Assembly (NCBI RefSeq): GCF_047511655.1
Contig: NC_133386.1
Coordinates: 177,961,146-178,025,145 of the forward strand
Length of the DNA: 64,000 nt
Source: Castor canadensis
Lineage: Eukaryota > Chordata > Mammalia > Rodentia > Castoridae
Reading direction: 5' to 3'
Shown: positions 45,595 to 57,775 of the stretch, one piece after another
Layout of the letters: every line of letters begins with the position of its first letter
Position numbering within the stretch: the first letter of the stretch is position 1
Position numbers and translations under genes: made by a program
The notes under the pieces: model-generated
Told to the model about the DNA's origin: nothing
Databases searched by the model: none
What the model saw: the letters and a program-made list of their open reading frames with translations, nothing else

Positions 45595-45996
45595 ACAACA
45601 TGATCTTTTCTTTTCTTTCATTTATTCATATGTGCATATAATGTTTGGGCCATTACTCCCTCCCCTCCACTCCCTCTCCCCTCCACTCCCTTGCTTCCAG
45701 GCAGAAACTGTTCTGCCCTTATCTCTAATTTTGTTGAAGAGAGAGTATAAACAATAATAAGAAAGACAAAGCATTTTTGCTAGTTGAGATAAGGATAGCA
45801 CACTTTCACACTCATGTTTATTGCAGCACTATTCACAATAGCCAAGTGATGGAAACAGCCATGATTCCCCACTACTGAAGAATGGATTAAGAAAATGTGG
45901 TATTTATACACAATGGAATTCTACTCAGCCATGAAGAAGAATGAAATCTTATCATTTGCAAGTAAATGGGTGGAACTGGAGAACAGCATGATCTTT
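45595..45996 (-). mobile_element. Short twin-primed LINE-1, middle-aged family
   Basis: 45609-45799 is an antisense L1 3' end (T-rich start, ATATGTGCATATAATGTTTGGGCC, a C-rich tract, TTTTGTTGAAGAGAGAG). 45800-45986 is the sense ORF2 C-terminus (CATGTTTATTGCAGCACTATTCACAATAGCC, GATTAAGAAAATGTGG). A 14-bp target-site duplication with one mismatch flanks it (ACAACATGATCTTT 45595-45608; ACAGCATGATCTTT 45983-45996). About 340 bp of L1 between the two parts are missing. The inverted 5' segment and intact duplication mark a single insertion. Confidence 0.87.
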
Positions 45997-46194
45997 ACTT
46001 TAAGAAAATAAAGCATTGTGCCTGAATCAAAGTAATTCTTGAATACTTTATGCTTGTCTCAGTAATCATCTTTTCTCCAAACCTACATAGAGTTTTTGAA
46101 TCATTTTAAATTGTTGTACAATTTCTTCAAATGTATTATCCAAAATATTCTTAAAATAGGATCTCTAAATGAAACTTTAAAAAGAAACTTTGCA

Positions 46195-46240
46195 TGCTCC
46201 AGGTCCTGGGTTCAATCTATAGCACTGCTAAAATAAATAA
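46195..46240 (+). mobile_element. ID-like SINE 3' fragment
   Basis: CAGGTCCTGGGTTCAATCTATAGCACTGC plus an AAATA tail matches only the B-box side of the ID-like unit. Confidence 0.45.
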
Positions 46241-46474
46241 ATACCTTAATTAATTAATTAATAGGAAATTTCCTAGTGGTTCTTGGCTCTTTACTGTCTC
46301 CAGAAGAATTATCATAGACTCTTTTGTGTGCCAGTTCTGTTCTCTGTTATTTAATTTTTACTTGCTTTATATCTATTATGAGATGAGGTCTAACACAGCT
46401 CTCTTATAATCTGTTTCATAAAAAGAGTTACAACTGGCGGCTACCTTAAACAAACAAAAATGTCATTTTTTTTT

Positions 46475-46792
46475 TTCTTTTACAAAATCAGAGAACAGTA
46501 GGCCAAAACAGGTTTTGCTTGAGGAGACTGGTACCAGTGGGAAAAGAGGTGGGGAGAGGGCACCAGAGGGTGAATATAGTGCAAATACTGTGTGCACATG
46601 TATGTAAATGGAAAAATGATACCTGTTGAAACTGTTTTAAGAATGATGGGAAGGGGTTCATGAAGGAAAATGGTGGAGAGGTGAATTCATGTATCAAGTA
46701 ATTGATATATTGTAAAAAAAAAAACACATTGTAAATTCCACAATGTACCCCTACCCAGCACAACAATAAAAAAAGGGGGGGGGTGGGCGGGA
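46475..46792 (+). mobile_element. Old L1-type 3'UTR ending in poly(A) and a G-run
   Basis: The stretch GGTGGGGAGAGGGCACC…TGTATGTAAATGG…GAATGATGGGAAGGGGTTCATG…GATATATTGTAAAA…CACAATGTACCCC and terminal AATAAAAAAA resemble an older rodent L1 3'UTR. A similar sequence occurs in complement at about 58780-58870. A G-run follows at 46779-46788, giving a local G-rich tract to 46792. Confidence 0.5.
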
Positions 46793-48369
46793 GACTGGGT
46801 ATCTCTTATCATTTACATCTGTGAACCTCAGACCTTCAGTTTTCACCCTTACCTTTACACAATGTTCATCAGTTCACTGAATATTTGACCTGTATCCTAA
46901 GGAATATTTTCTCTTTAGCTTAATCAGTCTGTCTTTATTTTGTTTGTAGTTTTCCCCCACTTTTCCAGCCCTTACTGTAAAAATCATGAGTGAAATAGTT
47001 TTTTTAAGCATGGCAATTTCTGCTTGACATCACGAGCACTCAATTCTTAGAGATACTGCTACTTTCACGGGACATTTTAGTTGCACTCAGCAACTAGGTA
47101 GTAATTTTGTAGTTTTTGTTTCTTCTGGATCAACCAAAGAAAATGCCATATCATCTTTACAAGATTTATTTAAAAGTATTCCAAATATTTTCATTGTTTA
47201 ATTAACAAACCTTACCTACATTCCTTGGATTAAACCACATTTTAAATGTGAAGATTTTGTTGTTATTGTCAGAGGATTTATGTCCAATTTGAGGCTGGGA
47301 ATGACTCTTGATCTGTTGGCAAGCCACATGAAGTCAAGGTTACCTATTCTGAACTTATTTTCAAGGAAGCTCAAAATACTAATGACTACGAACAGAATTT
47401 GGGGCACACTACCTGTGTCCAAAACAGTTTCTGAAAGAATTGGTTTATGAACAATATAAGAATAGCCAAAGGTTTGTAAATGAAAAGAGACTCATGTAAA
47501 TTCTTAGTTTAAACATTCCTGTTCAGAAAAATCTGTGCCTGTGTAATAAACCATGGCAGCATCTTCCCTGGGGCTGAGTATGCTGGATAAATACCCTCTG
47601 CCCTGTGTTTTTGCTGAATCTCTGAAGCTGACTTGTGCCTCTTAGATCCCCTTCCTCTTCTGTAAATACCCAACCATCCCCTCACATTGTCCAAGACCAT
47701 CAATATGACTTTTTTCAGGGCCTCAGCAACTTCACAGAGGACTCAACTATTAAGTTCCTATGTATATAAAAATAGATGGTTGCTTTTGGACAATGCCACC
47801 ACATGCTATCCTTACTCACAAATCACAAAGGCCATGTAAACCGAAGCTTCAAAATGTCTCTATCATGTCTCAAATAAAAAGCCAGCACTTGTACAACTCT
47901 ACCCATCACCAAATTCACAATGCTTTGTCCATGCAGAAAAGTCTGTGAAAGTCATCTAGTCCGTGTTACTGCAACTTTGATGATCTATGGAGTTCATGAG
48001 AAATGGTTAGATTTGAGATTAATTTTGGGCCAAAAGTATATGATAGATTAGGTGTAGAATATGATCTTTAAAAAAGGATTTGAGAATACCTCCACATTTA
48101 AGACCTGAGCAATGAGGTTAATGCCATGTATTGGGATGAGAAGTCTGGGTGAACACTAGGTACTAGCAGAGTGTGAAAAATAAAAAGCTCAGTTTGGGAC
48201 ATACTCAGTTTAAATGTCTATTAAGTAGGGAGTTCAGAGGGGAAATTGAGGCTGAAGGTTAACTCCATGTGTCATAAGCTTTAGCAGTGTAATAGCTTTG
48301 ATGCGTAAAATAGGAGAATTACTAAGGTCACATAGAAGAGGCACTGAATACAGTTGCAAAAAAGGTAGC
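46793..48369. other. Unassigned sequence
   Basis: About 1.6 kb in which I recognise no repeat or gene. Confidence 0.45.
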
Positions 48370-48770
48370 TGCCAGAGTTTCTTTTTCCCTCCTATTTAAA
48401 AAATATTTTTAAAGCAGTAATTGTGGATATTTTTTATGGGGTACACTATGATTTTTTTTTTGGCAGTACTGGGATTTGAACTCAGTTACACCTACTTGCT
48501 ATGCAAGTGCTTACCACTTAAACCATGCTCCCAGACCTTTTTGCTTTAGCTTATTTTGAACTTTTGCCTGTGGCCACCTTTGGACCATTATTCTCCTACC
48601 TCTGCTGCCCAGCTAGAATGAAATTTCAACACATGTATACAATGTATAATGTCAGATCAGGGTAATTGATACATCAGTTACTTCGAATTTCTCATTTCTT
48701 TGTGTTAGGACCACTCAAAATCCTCTCTACTTGCTATTTTAAAATATTCCATCAATTGTTTTCAAACATG
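48370..48770 (-). mobile_element. L1 3'UTR relic (L1MA-like), antisense, interrupted by a SINE at 48462-48616
   Basis: Flanking parts TTTTTTATGGGGTACACTATGA and ACACATGTATACAATGTATAATGTCAGATCAGGGTAATTGATA match the complement of an old mammalian L1 3'UTR. The sequence reads through if the SINE is removed. Confidence 0.6.
48462..48616 (-). mobile_element. ID-like + partial 7SL composite SINE, antisense
   Basis: GGCAGTACTGGGATTTGAAC, CTTGCTATGCAAGTGCTTACC and ACCATGCTCCCAGACC are the complement of the ID-like module. TTTGCCTGTGGCCACC…ATTATTCTCCTACCTCTGC is part of a 7SL monomer. It is 5'-truncated. Confidence 0.8.
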
Positions 48771-48774
48771 GTCA

Positions 48775-48945
48775 TCCTTCTGTGTTGGGTTAGTACTCTG
48801 TAACCACCAATGTGAACACCAGAAATGTGGGGCTCTTGTTAAAATAAAGATTTTGATTCTGCAGGTCTGGGCAGAGCCTGCGATTCTGCATTTCTACATA
48901 GTTTCCTGGTGATGCTAGTCCAAAAACAACCCTTTAAACTCAAGT
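48775..48945 (+). mobile_element. MER5A-type hAT DNA transposon relic
   Basis: GGGGCTCTTGTTAAAATAAAG…GATTCTGCAGGTCTGGGCAGAGCCTG…GATTCTGCATTTCTACATAG…CCTGGTGATGCTAG follows MER5A, a non-autonomous hAT-Charlie element. Confidence 0.6.
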
Positions 48946-49619
48946 ATTTTGGACGCAAATATTCGGAAGTGGAAAAAACAAAAGCAAACTGTGAAAGAAA
49001 GGTAATAAAATTAAAGAAGAATAACCATTGATATAATGAGTTATTTTAGTAACTTTAAATGTTGAGCAACTCTTGAATTCCTGGGTTGTGGATTCCATTC
49101 CCTAAATGTTTAAAGATAATTTTCACATTTGAATTCACAAAACAGAATAATTGTAGTTTGTTTTTGTTTCCTTCCTCATTATCAGATTCAGTATTAGTTT
49201 TATATTAAATTTATAAAATCTTAAAATTTCTAATGCTTTCTGTATTCAACAGAAGCTTAAGCTATATTAAATAGTCTTTAAAACTTAGAGAATCGAGATG
49301 AACCATCTGTTTCTAGTGACTTTTTAAAAGTAGAATCTTTTTAAGGTAAATTTTGGTAATTTATGCTTTTTTCACAAGAATGAATTCCTTCATGGTTATC
49401 CAATATATTGGCACAAAGTTTCAAATAGTAGTTTCTTATAATTTTTCATTATCTTCAGTGTGTGTATGTGTCTGTAGGTATGTCTGTATGTTTGTATGTG
49501 TGTGTGACTTGTCCTTACCATTCTTAAACTTTTTATTTTTTCTTCTCGATAATGCTTAGTATTGGTCTTTGGGCTGTAAAATTACTTTAAATAATTTTTT
49601 AAATAAATTATTTTTATTT
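48946..49619. other. Unassigned AT-rich sequence with a TGTA-type tract
   Basis: A TGTGTG/TGTATG tract lies at about 49456-49505. The remainder is not recognised. Confidence 0.45.
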
Positions 49620-50300
49620 AATATTTGCTTTTACAACTATAATTCCTTCTTTTTATATTTTTTTATTCCTATTATTGACTTATTTGCATTTATCAAGGTG
49701 CTAGCAATTTTCTTTGCTTTTTCAACTTTTAAAATCTTTCATCATTAAGCTTATAAAATGTGTAATGGGTACACTTTTTCCTGACATCTAGAGGTTTTGC
49801 TGTGCAATGCATTTTATGCTTATTTTTCTAAATATTTTGTAATTTCCCTCAAATATTCTTTAATTCAAGGAATTTTAGGAACATATTTTTCATTTAGTAC
49901 AGCTTTTTGAACTCATTAATTATTCCTATTTTTATTGAATCATAATCAGAGAATTTGGCCTATGACATCTATACAGCTTCAACCTTTACTCTCTCCTACA
50001 AGGCACACAGAATTTCTGGGTTTATAAAAAATGTTAAGTATTTGGGGGACATGTTAGCAGGTGTACTGTTTGAGTTGTTTGATTATCTGATTTCTATTTA
50101 TTTATTTTTGACTAAGTAATCCAGACTGGCTTCCAACTCACCATTCTGATTTGATTTTTTAAAATTGTGGAGCTATCTAATTCTAAAAGGTGTCTACTAA
50201 AGGTTACCATTTAATTTTTTTTTCAATCAAGTTCTCCTTGCATCTGTAATATATTGTATTTGTTATGTTTAACTACAATTTGTGTTACACAAGTCTGTGA
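49620..50300 (-). mobile_element. Old LINE-1/HAL1-like fragment, antisense
   Basis: T-rich sequence with TTGCTGTGCAATGCATTTTATG, AATCATAATCAGAGAATTTGGCC and TGTCTACTAAAGGTTACC follows the complement of an old L1-like ORF2. Strongly decayed, with approximate limits. Confidence 0.4.
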
Positions 50301-50309
50301 CTGTAATGG

Positions 50310-50470
50310 AGAGCTGTTCAATATAACCTGCTATGATGACATAGTCTCTACTTGCACTGTCCATAGAGTTACGATAGCTACAGGTGACTACTGAATAATT
50401 CAAATATGGCCGGTGTAACTATGCTTTAAATTTTATTTCAGTTAAATTCATTTAAATTTAAATTTGTATC
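50310..50470. mobile_element. Possible hAT-type MER relic
   Basis: AGCTGTTCAATATAACCTGC…ACAGGTGACTACTGAATAATTCAAATATGGCC…TTTAAATTTAAATT resembles a short non-autonomous hAT repeat that starts CTGTCCAATA. The match is weak. Confidence 0.3.
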
Positions 50471-50572
50471 ATCTTATATAACTAGTGAAAATATTATAGG
50501 AATAACACAGGTATAATGTCTTCTTCAAAAAATTATTATAAATACTATTTCTACTTGCCTTGGTTAAGGCTT

Positions 50573-51215
50573 GTATTAGTTTTCTTTGGCTGCCATGACA
50601 AATTACACAAAATGTGTGATTTAAAGAACAGAAATATGTTGTCTTACAGTCTGGAAGGTAGAAGTCTGAAATCTAGATATTGAAAGGGCTTTCTCTGAAG
50701 TTCTTGGGAAGAATCATCTCTTGTCTTTTGGAGCTTTAGGCATTTGACAGTTACCCTTACATTCCTAGGCTTGTCCTGAATCACTCCATCAACAAATGAC
50801 TACAACTTAGGAGGATTAAAACAAGAAAAAAGTATTAGCATACAGTTCTGGAGGGCATAGGATGTGCTCCTTCTGCAGGCACTAGGGACAACACTCTCCT
50901 TGTGTTTTTCTAGATTTTGATGGTTCCATAAATTCTTGGCATTCCTTGGCTTGCAGCTCCATCCCTCTATTATCTACCTCTGGCAAAACATGGCCTGCTT
51001 CCCTTTATATATTTGTTTCTTCAAAATTCTCTCTCCTTATAAGAACAATAGTTATTAGATTTACTGTTATTATTTATTTCCTGTTCTATTCCAGTACAAT
51101 CTCACTTTAGTTTCATTATAATGGCAAATATCCAACCTCCAAATAAACTCAGTCACAGAGAACAGGTGTTATAATGTCAACATATCATTTGTGGGGACAC
51201 ACTTCATCCTACATT
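50573..51215 (-). mobile_element. MaLR (MLT1-like) LTR sequence, antisense, possibly two pieces
   Basis: TTGTATTAGTTTTCTTTGGCTGCCATGACAAATTAC…CAGTCTGGAAGGTAGAAGTC is the complement of an MLT1 LTR 3' end. The right end GTTATAATGTCAACATATCATTTGTGGGGACACACTTCA is the complement of its 5' end. A second ACAGTTCTGGAGGGCATAGG near 50846 suggests two overlapping LTR pieces. Confidence 0.6.
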
Positions 51216-52619
51216 AGGCATAAGCTGAGTTCTGGGGTAGAGGTTGGTGCCTAGGATTGAATATGTTCTGAAGTCTGAAGGAACGCCTATGATCTGCTTT
51301 GCCTTCTTCATTTTCACACAAGACTTAACCTCTTTGTGACAACTGATCTCTCTCCCCAAATAACATCCTGGATTGAATAGTCTTCTGTCACATGGAGCTA
51401 CCTGCTACTTCCACTCTCTGCATTATGATGATAAACACATAATTTAAAAAAATCTACACTGTTACAGAAATTAATTGTATCTCAGGATGTGATAGGATTC
51501 TATAGGTGCTCTTTTCAATCATTGGGCTATTTCAGTTGTGTTAAGAGGCTCTGCACAGAGAGAATAGTGGCATGTGCTCATTAAGATAAGTGCTGCATTT
51601 AATTATAGACTCAGAAACACAGGTTTCAGTACATTCTGTACAGGAGAAAATCATATTTCCTACATATTTCAATACAAATATAGATCCAAAATCAGAGTCA
51701 AGATACCATTAGAGTAAAACCATCACAAGGCCTCCATTTTGCTTTCACTACATTTGTCTTGTGCATGGAGGTTAGAATTGCTCGCATTTGAAATAGAAAA
51801 GTCAGGGAATTTTGATAGTTTCATTTACCAACAAGAATTTATCTATCAACAGCTATGTGCCAGACCTCATCGTGGACTAACTTCTTCAAAAGACAAAGGC
51901 CTGGGAGATCAGCAGCAAGATGGAGGAGGAGCAGATGCTTTCTCCATCAGGGCAGATGAATTAGAGTTTGGATAACAAAGAAGAGACTACATAAAAGACA
52001 AAGAGAGGAAAGCAGGGAGAAACAGACCTCTTTCTGAAGGTTTGAGATATATTAGTGAAACAAACAAACAAAAACAAAACACAAGGACACAAAAAAGAGT
52101 ATATGAAAGATTGGGCCTGTGTGATACTTGCATTCTACTTGAAATTTCACTGAATTTTTTCTTTTCGTTTCTATTTCTGTGGTTAATTTGGGATACTGTT
52201 GATTTGTGATTCATTGAATCTTTCTCTGAAATCAAAATGCATAAAGATCTAAGTGTTTTTACAGAGGAAACGTGTGCATCTAAAAAGTAATATATGTACT
52301 ATAATCAAAATTAAATGGCTAAAAGAAATAAAGTTTTTTGTCTTTTCCTGGTGTTTTCCATCAAGATTCAATGAAATTTGCTTTTGAGATGTGTAGCTAT
52401 AAAAGTATTTTTCCCAAATATTTCAGTGACTCATCAGTTAAAGCAGTAATAGTAGTGGTAAATATTCATAGATTTAGACTTCAATTTCTATATATTCATT
52501 GATTTTTCTAGTCAAAAAGTAAAAACAGGAACAGACAAATGTGCTTATTAAAATATGGTACTTGATTTGATTTTTCTTTCATATTATTCTATTTTAATGT
52601 TTTTTCGCAAGCCCCATTT
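51216..52619. other. Unassigned sequence
   Basis: About 1.4 kb with no recognised gene or repeat. The 78-codon open frame at 51739-51975 has no family features. Confidence 0.45.
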
Positions 52620-52742
52620 TTCTACCACTGACTGTAAATTCCATGGAGCCAAGAATTTTGTCTTTTGTAACTCTCATATTCCTCATTGAAAGAAAACCAT
52701 CTGATACAGAATAGCTACCAAATAAATACTTGTGGAAAATGG
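52620..52742 (+). mobile_element. L2 LINE 3' end, sense
   Basis: GTAAATTCCATGGAGCCAAGAATTTTGTC…CTGATACAGAATAGCTACCAAATAAATACTTGTGGA matches the L2 3' terminus. Confidence 0.6.
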
Positions 52743-52847
52743 TATTTTTCATTTAGCAATTGCTAGGATGCTTTAATTATGCATATTTTATGAAATGAAT
52801 GTTAGTTCATGCAATAAAAACCAAGCTATAAATTTGAGTTGTTTACT

Positions 52848-53255
52848 ACCATAATTTAAATGTTTGTGTCACCTCCAAAATTCATGTTATAATATCTTAA
52901 CCTCAGTATGATAGTACAAAGAGGTAGGAGGTTTAGAAGGTGATCAAGTCATGAGAATGAAGCCCTTGTGAATGGGATGTGCTACTTTACATAATGGTTG
53001 GAAGGAATTAGATAAGCTTTTGTGTTCCCTTCACATTTTGTTTCTACCTGTCCACCAAAGAAAGACACAGGATCTGACCCAATAGAGGATGCAGCAGCCA
53101 GCCACCATCTTGGAAGTAGAGAAGAGCCCTCATCAGACACCAAATCTCTAAGTTTTGATTTTGAACTTCACAACTTCCAAAACTGTAAGAAATAAGTTTC
53201 TGTGCTTTATAAATTACACAGTTTCTGGCATATTGTCATGTGGACCAAGACATCT
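52848..53255 (+). mobile_element. MaLR LTR (MST/MLT1-like), sense
   Basis: AATGTTTGTGTCACCTCCAAAATTCATG, GTCATGAGAATGAAGCCCTTGTGAATGGG, CCCTCATCAGACACCAAATC, AACTGTAAGAAATAAGTTTCTGTGC and the GGACCAAGACA end follow the LTR in order, including the AATAA-type polyadenylation region. Confidence 0.75.
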
Positions 53256-53500
53256 CTCGTGGTTAGTCTGTGAGAGCGTTCCTAGAGGAGATTAAACCAT
53301 GAGGACTCTGACCTCATCAATGGTTCAATCCACTGATAGCTTATAAATTTGAATGGACTATTGGGAAGTGGTGGAACTGGGATCGGTGTGGCTCAGTATG
53401 CTCTACAAAGAGCAGACCCAGCTGACCATGAACTGTAATCTCAAAATCCATCTTTCCTCCTTTTTATTATCTTTCTCCAGTATTTGTCAAATCAGTAAAA
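53256..53500 (+). mobile_element. Possible second MaLR-like segment
   Basis: TTAAACCATGAGGACTCTGACCTCATCAATGG and ATTTGAATGGACTATTGGGAAGTGGTGGAACTGG resemble another MaLR-type LTR directly downstream. The family call is uncertain. Confidence 0.35.
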
Positions 53501-55260
53501 AGCTGACTAGCACATCCAGTCAGGCTGTATTCAGTTCCTGCCCAACAGAAACTGTTTGATAATATATATGTGCTATTATAGATGAGTAAATTATTTGTAA
53601 AATTGCTTATGAACAATAAATACAACACACTGTATGAGAATTCCATGCATATATTTAAACTTTGTGGATTGCTAAGATTAAGAAGAATTCTACAGCTACG
53701 CCTGGACTCAGCAAGTATAAGTTCCATATTAATGATATTTTCAATGGACTTGGAATGGGAATAAGAAGTACACCTGCCACTTATAATCCATCCTACTCTA
53801 ATTTACACTGTGTGCAACCAGAAAGAACAAGGTAAATATTTCTACATGTCAGTTCTTTTACTCACACCAATGCTTTTTGAAAAAGGGTTATAGAGAAGGA
53901 AAGGACCATAGAAGAAATAGTCTACATGTAAATGTTTATGCATATACTTATTGTGTGAAGAGTTATTACTGGCACAAACTATCCTAGTCTGTTCAAATCC
54001 AAGTCTAATATACTCAGCTTATCTGAGGTTAAAGAAACTTGTGCCTGTATAAGATACCACTTCAATGTTACCAGTTGTCACAATATAGATAGAAGCTGAA
54101 CATTTCAATTTTATATGAAATTTTTCACTTTTAAACATTGGCTCATTGTTTTATGAAAAAAATATTATGATGATTTTTACACTATGTTAATTATCTAACT
54201 GTGGAACCACAAGTTTCTACCAGTATACTTTCCTCTACAGATTTCCTAGTTTGACCCATTGGGTATTACTAGTTACCAGTGGCAATTCACTTTTTTCTAA
54301 ATGAAAGACATTTATGAAATAACCATGCAGCAATTTAATTTTTCTTCAGGCTTATATAATTTGATAACAGAATTAATGCCTAAAGATATACCACTTGGGA
54401 TGTATAATATTGAGTTGATGACATTGACGGCAACTGTCTACCCTCAGTCTTGGGCTTATAATTGCCTTGTCAATAAGAATTGGTTTTGAATGTATGCAGT
54501 TAGTCCAAAGAGTTGCAGAAACAGAAATTATGATTTATAAATGGTAGTTTATAATCCATATCAAAATCCCTTTTTTTCTTCAGTAATCACTAAGATAATT
54601 TAAATTAATGATTTGGTCACTTTCTTGACTACTCTCAGTAATTGCCTCTCCAATCCCTCAATGATATTGATGAGGCATAAAGTGTTACATAAACTTTGAG
54701 GATCAATAAGGAAGAAAGTCATGCTCTTTCCCCAAGAAAGCTTTAAAATAGTGGACATGGTGAATATAAATATCTATGAATATGTTACTATTTTATTGTA
54801 CAAGATGGCCTCAAAAAATTAGCAGAAAGCAATTTCATTCTTTCACTGTCTCTACAAGTTCATTCTGTGAAATAATTTTTTCATAGATGAAATACTTGAG
54901 TGATCACTTAGATTTTCTGATATTCTGCTAAGAATATCCCTTTACATTGGCATATACACTAAAAATGTATAAATGCCTAGAAAGTGGTACCTACAGTTTT
55001 GGCCCATTTTCTTTTCATGTCCTTAATAGACTTTCCATCACCTCATTTTGAAATGTGGGGGGACTTATACCTATTATTTTATTGACCATTTGGTGTATCT
55101 CTTAACACTACAGGAAAAGTTATATTCATATCCTATTACCAATGCAATGGAAACAAATGTGAAAACACGAAGTTTTGAGATGAATTTTTTTAAACTGGAG
55201 GAGAGTCTATCCTCCAGCTATAAATAAATAATGATATTGTGAGCATTTAGAGAATGCACC
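53501..55260. other. Unassigned AT-rich sequence
   Basis: About 1.8 kb with no recognised gene or repeat family. Confidence 0.45.
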
Positions 55261-55287
55261 ATCTCTCTCTCTCTCTGTCTCTCTCCC
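55261..55287. repeat. (CT)n microsatellite
   Basis: CTCTCT tract with one GT interruption, upstream of the antisense SINE. Confidence 0.9.
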
Positions 55288-55307
55288 TTTTTCTTTTCTA
55301 TTTTTGA

Positions 55308-55632
55308 TGGTGGCATTGGGCTTTGAACTCAGGGCTTCATCCTTACTAGGGAGGTGCTCTGCCAAGTGAGCCACAGCTTCAGATGTTTGAGCTCTGATTA
55401 TTTTGAAGACAGGCTCTTGCTTTTACCCAGGCTGGTCTAGACTATGATCCTCTTATTTTATTCTTCCTTCAGTAGCTGGGATGACAGGCACATTCCACCA
55501 CCAGCTTTTTTCAATTGAGATGAGGTGTCACACTTTTTTTTCTTTTGTTCCTTCACACGTTGGCTGGAACCTAGATCCTCCCCATCCTAGCCTCCAAAAT
55601 AGCTAGGATTACAGATGTGAGCCACTGGAATT
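55308..55632 (-). mobile_element. Composite SINE (7SL + 7SL + ID-like), antisense
   Basis: ID-like part: GGTGGCATTGGGCTTTGAAC…GAGCCACAGC (55308-55378). First 7SL monomer: GGCTCTTGC…CAGGCTGGTCTAGAC…CAGTAGCTGGGATGACAGGC (about 55410-55505). Second 7SL monomer: TTGGCTGGAACCTAG…AATAGCTAGGATTACAGATGTGAGCCAC (about 55515-55632). Confidence 0.85.
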
Positions 55633-55794
55633 TGGTCTACCTCTTTTTAACTTCATAAAAATTTATAAAAAATTAAAATTCTTGAGTAAGATTATCTGTT
55701 CAAGTCCCTGTATGTTGTGATCACTGTTTGATCTTGGAAAGTGTCACCCTATCCAATATACTTTTCCCACCTATAAAATCAAGGAAATGATAAT

Positions 55795-55945
55795 AAGTAG
55801 CATTTAAGTGATTAATCTATTCCAAGTACTATACTATATATTTTTCATGGATTATTTTATTTCAAATGAATAATAACTTTGTAAATATTACCAATTTTGC
55901 TAATGAGAAAACTTTGTTAATGAGGAAAGTGCAGATTAAAATGAT
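55795..55945 (-). mobile_element. Weak MIR-like relic, antisense
   Basis: AGTAGCATTTAAGTGATTAATC…TCCAAGTACTATACTATAT…CTAATGAGAAAACTTTG is consistent with the complement of a decayed MIR 3' half. Confidence 0.35.
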
Positions 55946-57624
55946 AATTATGTAGTTTCCAAGTGCTCCCAAATATTTAGATTTCAGAAGTTTGCTTCTA
56001 AAATCCAAGATTTTAAGTAAAATACCTCGTTACTCAATTACGATGGTTGTGACTAAATGGAATATTGCTTATAAAGTAACAGAAACATAAAAGGTTTTCA
56101 ATTAATACTTGTATCTACAAATAATAGTATTAATATTCAAATAAGGGAAAATATAGAAAATCTGTAGAATTATTTTAAGTTAAATCTAAATACTGACTTA
56201 TTTCAGATATTATACAAATCTTTTTTCATAAGTGTGTGTGGATTTCTTGTCATCAAAAGACATGTTTGCAGCATTGCTTCTTGTTGGGCTCCCATCTTTT
56301 GGAGTTAAAAATTAATAAGCAAAGGAATGAAATGTTCATCCTGTTCCATCCCTGGCTTCTGTTGGAACTGGAGAACAGCCACTGAGATCAACAGAGCCAA
56401 TGCCATGTGGTCATTCCTAATGGTTGCAGTATTTGCAGTAGATTTCTTTGCTTTTAATGAGAGGAAACTCCTTTCCAATTTGAACAGCAATCCTCCATGG
56501 AACCTGCTGGTAGTGCAATGACAGCTAGACCTCACTACCAATTACAAAGGAGAAACTAGACGCAAGTGAAATTTCAGAGGGTTTGCAAGGTTAAGTTGAC
56601 ATGGAGATTGAGATTGGTCCTTGGCCTCTTTCCCCACTGCCCCCCCTCCAAAAAAAAACCTCACATGGTCCTGTGAGAATGCAGGAATGATGTGTTAGAG
56701 GACATTCTTTCCTGCATGATTTCTTATCCGTGATACCAGTACCAACAAATGCCGCTGAAACCACAGAAAATCCATGCATCACTTCTTGATAAATTATCAC
56801 ATAATGGTTTTCTAAGACAAAAAACTAGTATCTTTCATACAAAGTATATAATTTGACTAGAAAAACAATGTAGGAAAAAGCTATGTGCACATTATTGCAC
56901 GATGGATTCAGAAGATAAAATGAAAGATTTCTCACACATATAAGTGCCAAATGAGGAAAGAGCAGAAATTATAAATTATAGAATGGCATAAGACATTTAA
57001 GTGTTGTGAAAGAATTTGGTATTATGACTGCAAAAATAAGCTGGAGGCCATTACGAACAGAAATTCAAACTTAAAATACATTCATAGTTGTAGAAGAGGT
57101 AATAGAAGTATCTTGGTTACTAGCTCCCTTACAAGTTGGAACAAGAGAGATAAATTCAAAATGCAGTGTTTTCTAAAAATTAGTCTGTATCATGAATGTG
57201 TGAATGTGTGTGTGTATGGGTACACAAGCAATACACATACAACTGTTGTGTTATGGGGGAAACAACTCAAAATTAGAAGACCTTGGTTTACCTTTTGCTA
57301 CTATCACTTTAAAAATCATTATATGTGCCCTGTTTTATATTCAATGGAGGTTATAGTGGCTTTTTTGTTGTCTTAGAAGTATATGGAATCAATGATGTAT
57401 TTTTAAAAAAGGCTTGTATGGAACAAATTCATTTTAATAGTACTTTCCCTTGGAAAATGAGGCCATGGAGATCCTAAAAGAACAGGTCATAATCCCTTAT
57501 AAATTAAGATTTTTATTTGTTTTCTTTAAAAATAATGAAAAGGTAATATTGTGTTGTATGGCCCCTACTATGTTTGATGACCAGACATATCTGACAACTT
57601 AACAATGTCTTGCTAATTGTAACT
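55946..57624. other. Mostly single-copy sequence; complex stretch at 56270-56530
   Basis: No recognised repeats. Between 56270 and 56530 the sequence is complex (CTGTTCCATCCCTGGCTTC, GATCAACAGAGCCAATGCC, TCCTCCATGGAACCTGCTGG). It carries overlapping 64- and 78-codon open frames on opposite strands without recognisable features. It could be a conserved non-coding element or an old exon-derived relic. I cannot choose between them. Confidence 0.3.
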
Positions 57625-57775
57625 CCTGTACAGCACCCATTACCTGACAGATAGTATTCTAAGTCCATTTAATTTCCACCATAACTCTGTGAGGTAGCAC
57701 AGTATTGTTAATCTCCTTTTGTAGGCAAATAAAAGTGAGTTATGAAAATGCAAATACTTCACCCAAGAATCTACT
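57625..57775 (-). mobile_element. MIR-like relic, antisense
   Basis: ATTTCCACCATAACTCTGTGAGGTAGCACAGTATTGTTAATCTCC is the complement of the MIR 3' half. A composite SINE then interrupts the region. Confidence 0.45.
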
